Part shown: one piece after another, positions 61,915 through 64,000 of the stretch
Position numbering within the stretch: position 1 is the first letter of the stretch
Layout: every line of letters begins with the position of its first letter
NCBI GenBank assembly: GCA_947500505.1
Contig: CANMSL010000001.1
Location: 248,001 to 312,000, forward strand
Direction of reading: 5' to 3'
From: an uncultured Aquimarina sp.
GTDB taxonomy: Bacteria > Bacteroidota > Bacteroidia > Flavobacteriales > Flavobacteriaceae
DNA: 64,000 bases
The notes under the pieces: generated by a model
Told to the model about the DNA's origin: nothing
Databases searched by the model: none
The model's input: the letters and a program-made list of their open reading frames with translations, nothing else
Program-made: the position numbers and the translations under genes

Positions 61915-63129
61915 CTAAAAGTTGATAACACTATCCAAGGCCTCGTCCGCAGCTTTGTGTATAAAATTTGCCTGATAATTAATTGTGGTCTTTAAATCGG
62001 TATGTCGATATAGTTTTTGAAGCATCAACGGATGGATACTGTCACCAGCAATATTACCGAAGCTATGACGAGCAATGTGCATTGTCACTTTCTTTGTAAT
62101 CTTGGTCTTTTTAGTTAAAGTTTTTAGATGCCTATTGAATTTATAATTGGCAGTCCTGGTTTTGTTGTAAACATCTTTAGCATTACTTAAGTCCGCTTTT
62201 TTCATTTCAGGAAATACAAAATCGTCTTCAGAAAGTCTATCTTTTTCATAGGATTTTAGAATAGCCAAAGCTTTTATTGGGATTTTAAGAGAGACCAATT
62301 TGCCATTCTTGCCCATACGGTAATGCAGCCTACCATCATAAATCATTGACCAGCGTGTAAATAGCACATCCGAGACACGCATCCCAGCAAAATAAAAACT
62401 GTAGAGCCAAACATTGAGGGCGTGTCGTTCTACATCCGTAATATTTTCAACCTTTTCAAATATCAGTATCTCTTTTTTGTTCAGGCCAACCTTATGGGTC
62501 TCTGGAAACTTGATTTGAAATCCACCTTTTCCAAAAGGGTATAAATCTTTGCTTACCACTTTATCTGTAATCGCCCTGTTGTACAGTAAGCGAATAAGAA
62601 CCATAACATTAAGAGCCGAAGTTTCAGAAAGTTCTTTTTTGCCTAGAAGATGAGTTTTAAATTTTTTAAGCCAGCGCTCGGTAATATCTTGGAACCGTAA
62701 GTTTTTAGACTTATGAAATGCCCAAATATAAGTGGTCAAGGCAGTATCTGTAGTTAGCCGATTTATCTTTTTTTCAGCTTCGAGATTGTCCAAATGTTCT
62801 TTAGCATAATCGTTTAGGGTCAAACTCGAGATAGGCTTGTATATATTCCTTTTGATTTGACCAGCTGAGAAATCGGTGTTCTCGCTTTGAAGGTTCATCA
62901 ATCCTTTGCGTACTTCGGATAATCTTGAAGACAGAAGGTTGTTCAGGCTATCCGCATCAGGATTCGATTTTTTGACCTTGAGGTTTTTATCGTCCCAATC
63001 TTCAAAGTCAATGTTATGACCGATATGTTTGAAGGTTGAACGGCGGTTTTTGGTAATTCGAATTGCCAAAGGATATAAGCCTTTGGAATTCCTCTTTTTT
63101 CGTAGAACGATTTGTGCACTTGCAGACAT
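61915..63129 (-). CDS. Tyrosine integrase of the element
   Basis: A 404-residue tyrosine recombinase of the Bacteroidetes phage-integrase-SAM-like group. N-terminal arm-binding domain (residues 1-90: ASAQIVLRKKRNSKGLYPLAIRITK), core-binding domain with SLTLNDYAKEHLDNLE, catalytic Arg in YFAGMRVSDVLFTRW, the HIARHSFGN motif and nucleophile Tyr in LKTTINYQANF. It catalyses integration into and excision from the chromosomal tRNA gene. The gene lies at the right end of the element, 240 nt from the tRNA-Leu fragment. Confidence 0.93.
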   Translation of the reverse strand: MSASAQIVLRKKRNSKGLYPLAIRITKNRRSTFKHIGHNIDFEDWDDKNLKVKKSNPDADSLNNLLSSRLSEVRKGLMNLQSENTDFSAGQIKRNIYKPISSLTLNDYAKEHLDNLEAEKKINRLTTDTALTTYIWAFHKSKNLRFQDITERWLKKFKTHLLGKKELSETSALNVMVLIRLLYNRAITDKVVSKDLYPFGKGGFQIKFPETHKVGLNKKEILIFEKVENITDVERHALNVWLYSFYFAGMRVSDVLFTRWSMIYDGRLHYRMGKNGKLVSLKIPIKALAILKSYEKDRLSEDDFVFPEMKKADLSNAKDVYNKTRTANYKFNRHLKTLTKKTKITKKVTMHIARHSFGNIAGDSIHPLMLQKLYRHTDLKTTINYQANFIHKAADEALDSVINF

Positions 63130-63162
63130 AATTGACCTGTTTTGAGTACGAAAGTCAAATCA

Positions 63163-63182
63163 GGTACAACATAGGTACAACA
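63163..63182. repeat. Arm-type repeat copy 1
   Basis: GGTACAACA-TA-GGTACAACA, a 20-bp unit that is itself two 9-bp halves in direct repeat (11-bp period). Located just upstream of the integrase start. Two further identical copies flank the tRNA fragment. Confidence 0.75.
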
Positions 63183-63248
63183 TTCCTTTTTTTGGATATT
63201 GTTTTCCTGTAGGCTCACCCTAAAGATACGAATTTATTGGTATTTTTG

Positions 63249-63268
63249 GGTACAACATAGGTACAACA
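63249..63268. repeat. Arm-type repeat copy 2
   Basis: Identical to copy 1. It lies 86 bp further on, between the integrase gene and the tRNA-Leu fragment. Confidence 0.75.
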
Positions 63269-63370
63269 AATGCTGAAATCAACTGATATTATATGACTTT
63301 AAATAAAATTGACAAAAACACAACTAATTGAAAATGAATTAGTTTGGTGCTTATTGGTGCAAGATAGACA

Positions 63371-63424
63371 AGACTTAGGATCTAGTGCCGCGAGGTGTGG
63401 GAGTTCGAGTCTCCCCGCCCGCAC
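63371..63424 (+). other. Attachment-site core: 3' fragment of tRNA-Leu(UAG)
   Basis: 54 bases from the anticodon stem (AGACTTAGGATCTAG with the anticodon loop CTTAGGA) through the long variable arm, a perfect T-arm (GGGAG-TTCGAGT-CTCCC) and the 3' acceptor strand CGCCCGC plus A. The 5' half of the tRNA is absent: upstream bases do not form a D-arm or acceptor partner. Such truncated 3' ends are left where elements integrate into tRNA genes. The intact tRNA would lie at the far end of the element. Confidence 0.82.
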
Positions 63425-63452
63425 TTTTTCAACTGAAAAACTTTCAGTCATA

Positions 63453-63477
63453 AAACCTCTCATTTTGGGAGGTTTTT
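63453..63477 (+). terminator. Terminator after the tRNA fragment
   Basis: AACCTC / GAGGTT stem followed by TTTTTTTG. Likely the original tRNA terminator on the chromosome side, or shared by neighbouring elements. Confidence 0.6.
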
Positions 63478-63484
63478 TTGTTTG

Positions 63485-63504
63485 GGTACAACATAGGTAC
63501 AACA
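63485..63504. repeat. Arm-type repeat copy 3
   Basis: Identical to copies 1 and 2 but located on the other (right) side of the tRNA fragment, where a simple single integration would leave only chromosomal DNA. Confidence 0.75.
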
Positions 63505-63628
63505 TTTGGTGTTTTATGTTTTCCACATTTAATTTTGTATTTTTTAGACTCAAATCACATTATTTGATATTTAACCTCTATTAGCTCCAACAGTTTGCCT
63601 ACTTTATGAGTCGAACGAAGTATCTAAT

Positions 63629-64000
63629 TTATACTCCAAACTGTCTTAAATGATGGTCTGAATGTTTGTAAGCCAAAATTCCAATTTCATCCTTCGTCAT
63701 TTTTCCGAAAAAGTCGTGAATAAAATCGGGGTTGTCATAATTCTCATATTGTTCAATTAATTCAATCAACGTCTTTTTTTGCTCTTCTATATCGCCGCTT
63801 TTTTCCTTGATTGTAAAATCAGAACCTGCTGGTGCATTCTTACCTAATGGTTTATCGTTTTTTGTGGTACTCTTGAGTACCATTTTTCCGATGAGTTTGC
63901 CTAGAAAATTTTGTCTGTAGTCTATTTTATTGTCAACTCCTAATACCCATTGATTCCATATTATGCAATGTTTGGTCATTTGATGAACATTCATCTTGCC
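63629..64000 (-). CDS. DUF1569 protein, 5'-truncated by the window edge
   Basis: The frame is open to the window end; the residues GKMNVHQMTKHCIIWNQ (5' part) and DFFGKMTKDEIGILAYKHSDHHLRQFGV at the C-terminus match DUF1569 (DinB-like helical-bundle, His-rich metal-binding ends). Function of the family is unknown. It lies right of the attachment site, so it belongs to the host chromosome or to another element. Confidence 0.7.
   Translation of the reverse strand, partial: GKMNVHQMTKHCIIWNQWVLGVDNKIDYRQNFLGKLIGKMVLKSTTKNDKPLGKNAPAGSDFTIKEKSGDIEEQKKTLIELIEQYENYDNPDFIHDFFGKMTKDEIGILAYKHSDHHLRQFGV

Overview
The window comes from a Flavobacteriaceae-like member of the Bacteroidota. The evidence is the Bacteroidetes-type conjugation genes (traE-F-G-I-J-K-M-N), an RteC regulator, a SAM-like tyrosine integrase, DUF4133/DUF4134/DUF4138 families, low GC, and promoters with the phylum-specific TAnnTTTG -7 element. 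Almost all of it reads as the right-hand part of one integrative and conjugative element (ICE). The integrase sits at 61.9-63.1 kb beside a 54-bp 3' fragment of a tRNA-Leu(UAG) gene at 63371-63424, which is a typical attachment-site remnant. The relaxase, coupling protein and opposite end are not in the window.

Layout. (1) 0-3.4 kb: a four-gene rightward operon (AbiEii-like nucleotidyltransferase, DUF4238 protein, PIN-domain protein, unknown), defence-like in character. (2) 3.4-3.8 kb: a non-coding stretch with a tRNA-like fold and a perfect terminator. (3) 3.8-10.9 kb: the leftward conjugation operon traE to traN plus a small lipoprotein. (4) 11.1-11.7 kb: a peptidoglycan amidase. (5) 11.8-20.9 kb: a tightly coupled six-gene operon, NurA-like nuclease, HerA-like ATPase, two GHKL/HSP90-type ATPases, an unknown protein and a radical SAM enzyme. 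It looks like an uncharacterised, probably defensive, DNA-processing system. (6) 21-25 kb: element maintenance and regulation (EEP-fold protein, DnaC-like ATPase, winged-helix protein, excisionase-like HTH, RteC) with several palindromic sites. (7) 25-62 kb: a large cargo of detoxification, redox and efflux genes.

The main regulatory finding is that eight leftward promoters in the cargo share one architecture: two TGGTA half-sites exactly 21 bp apart, followed by a CAAAnnTA box (TAnnTTTG read leftward) at an invariant 30-nt offset. They drive an RND efflux operon, an old-yellow-enzyme reductase, an SDR oxidoreductase, a seven-gene redox operon ending in an AraC regulator, two secreted proteins, a small-membrane-protein operon, and a unit of two tiny homologous 26-residue peptides. 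Direct repeats 21 bp apart fit AraC-family binding, so the AraC protein at 38205-39104 is the natural candidate regulator of an electrophile/quinone-type stress regulon.

The cargo also holds a molybdenum hydroxylase (large subunit, 2Fe-2S subunit, cytochrome c) with separate moaD/moaE genes, a six-GAF sigma-54 activator, a second AraC regulator whose 3' end is duplicated around a three-gene cassette, and a DUF4143 ATPase behind a 32-nt-period repeat array. Several genes are broken: the efflux membrane-fusion gene (in-frame stop), one SDR gene (frameshift plus stop), and a debris zone at 57.7-59.5 kb. All family names are from reading sequence motifs; no database search was run.
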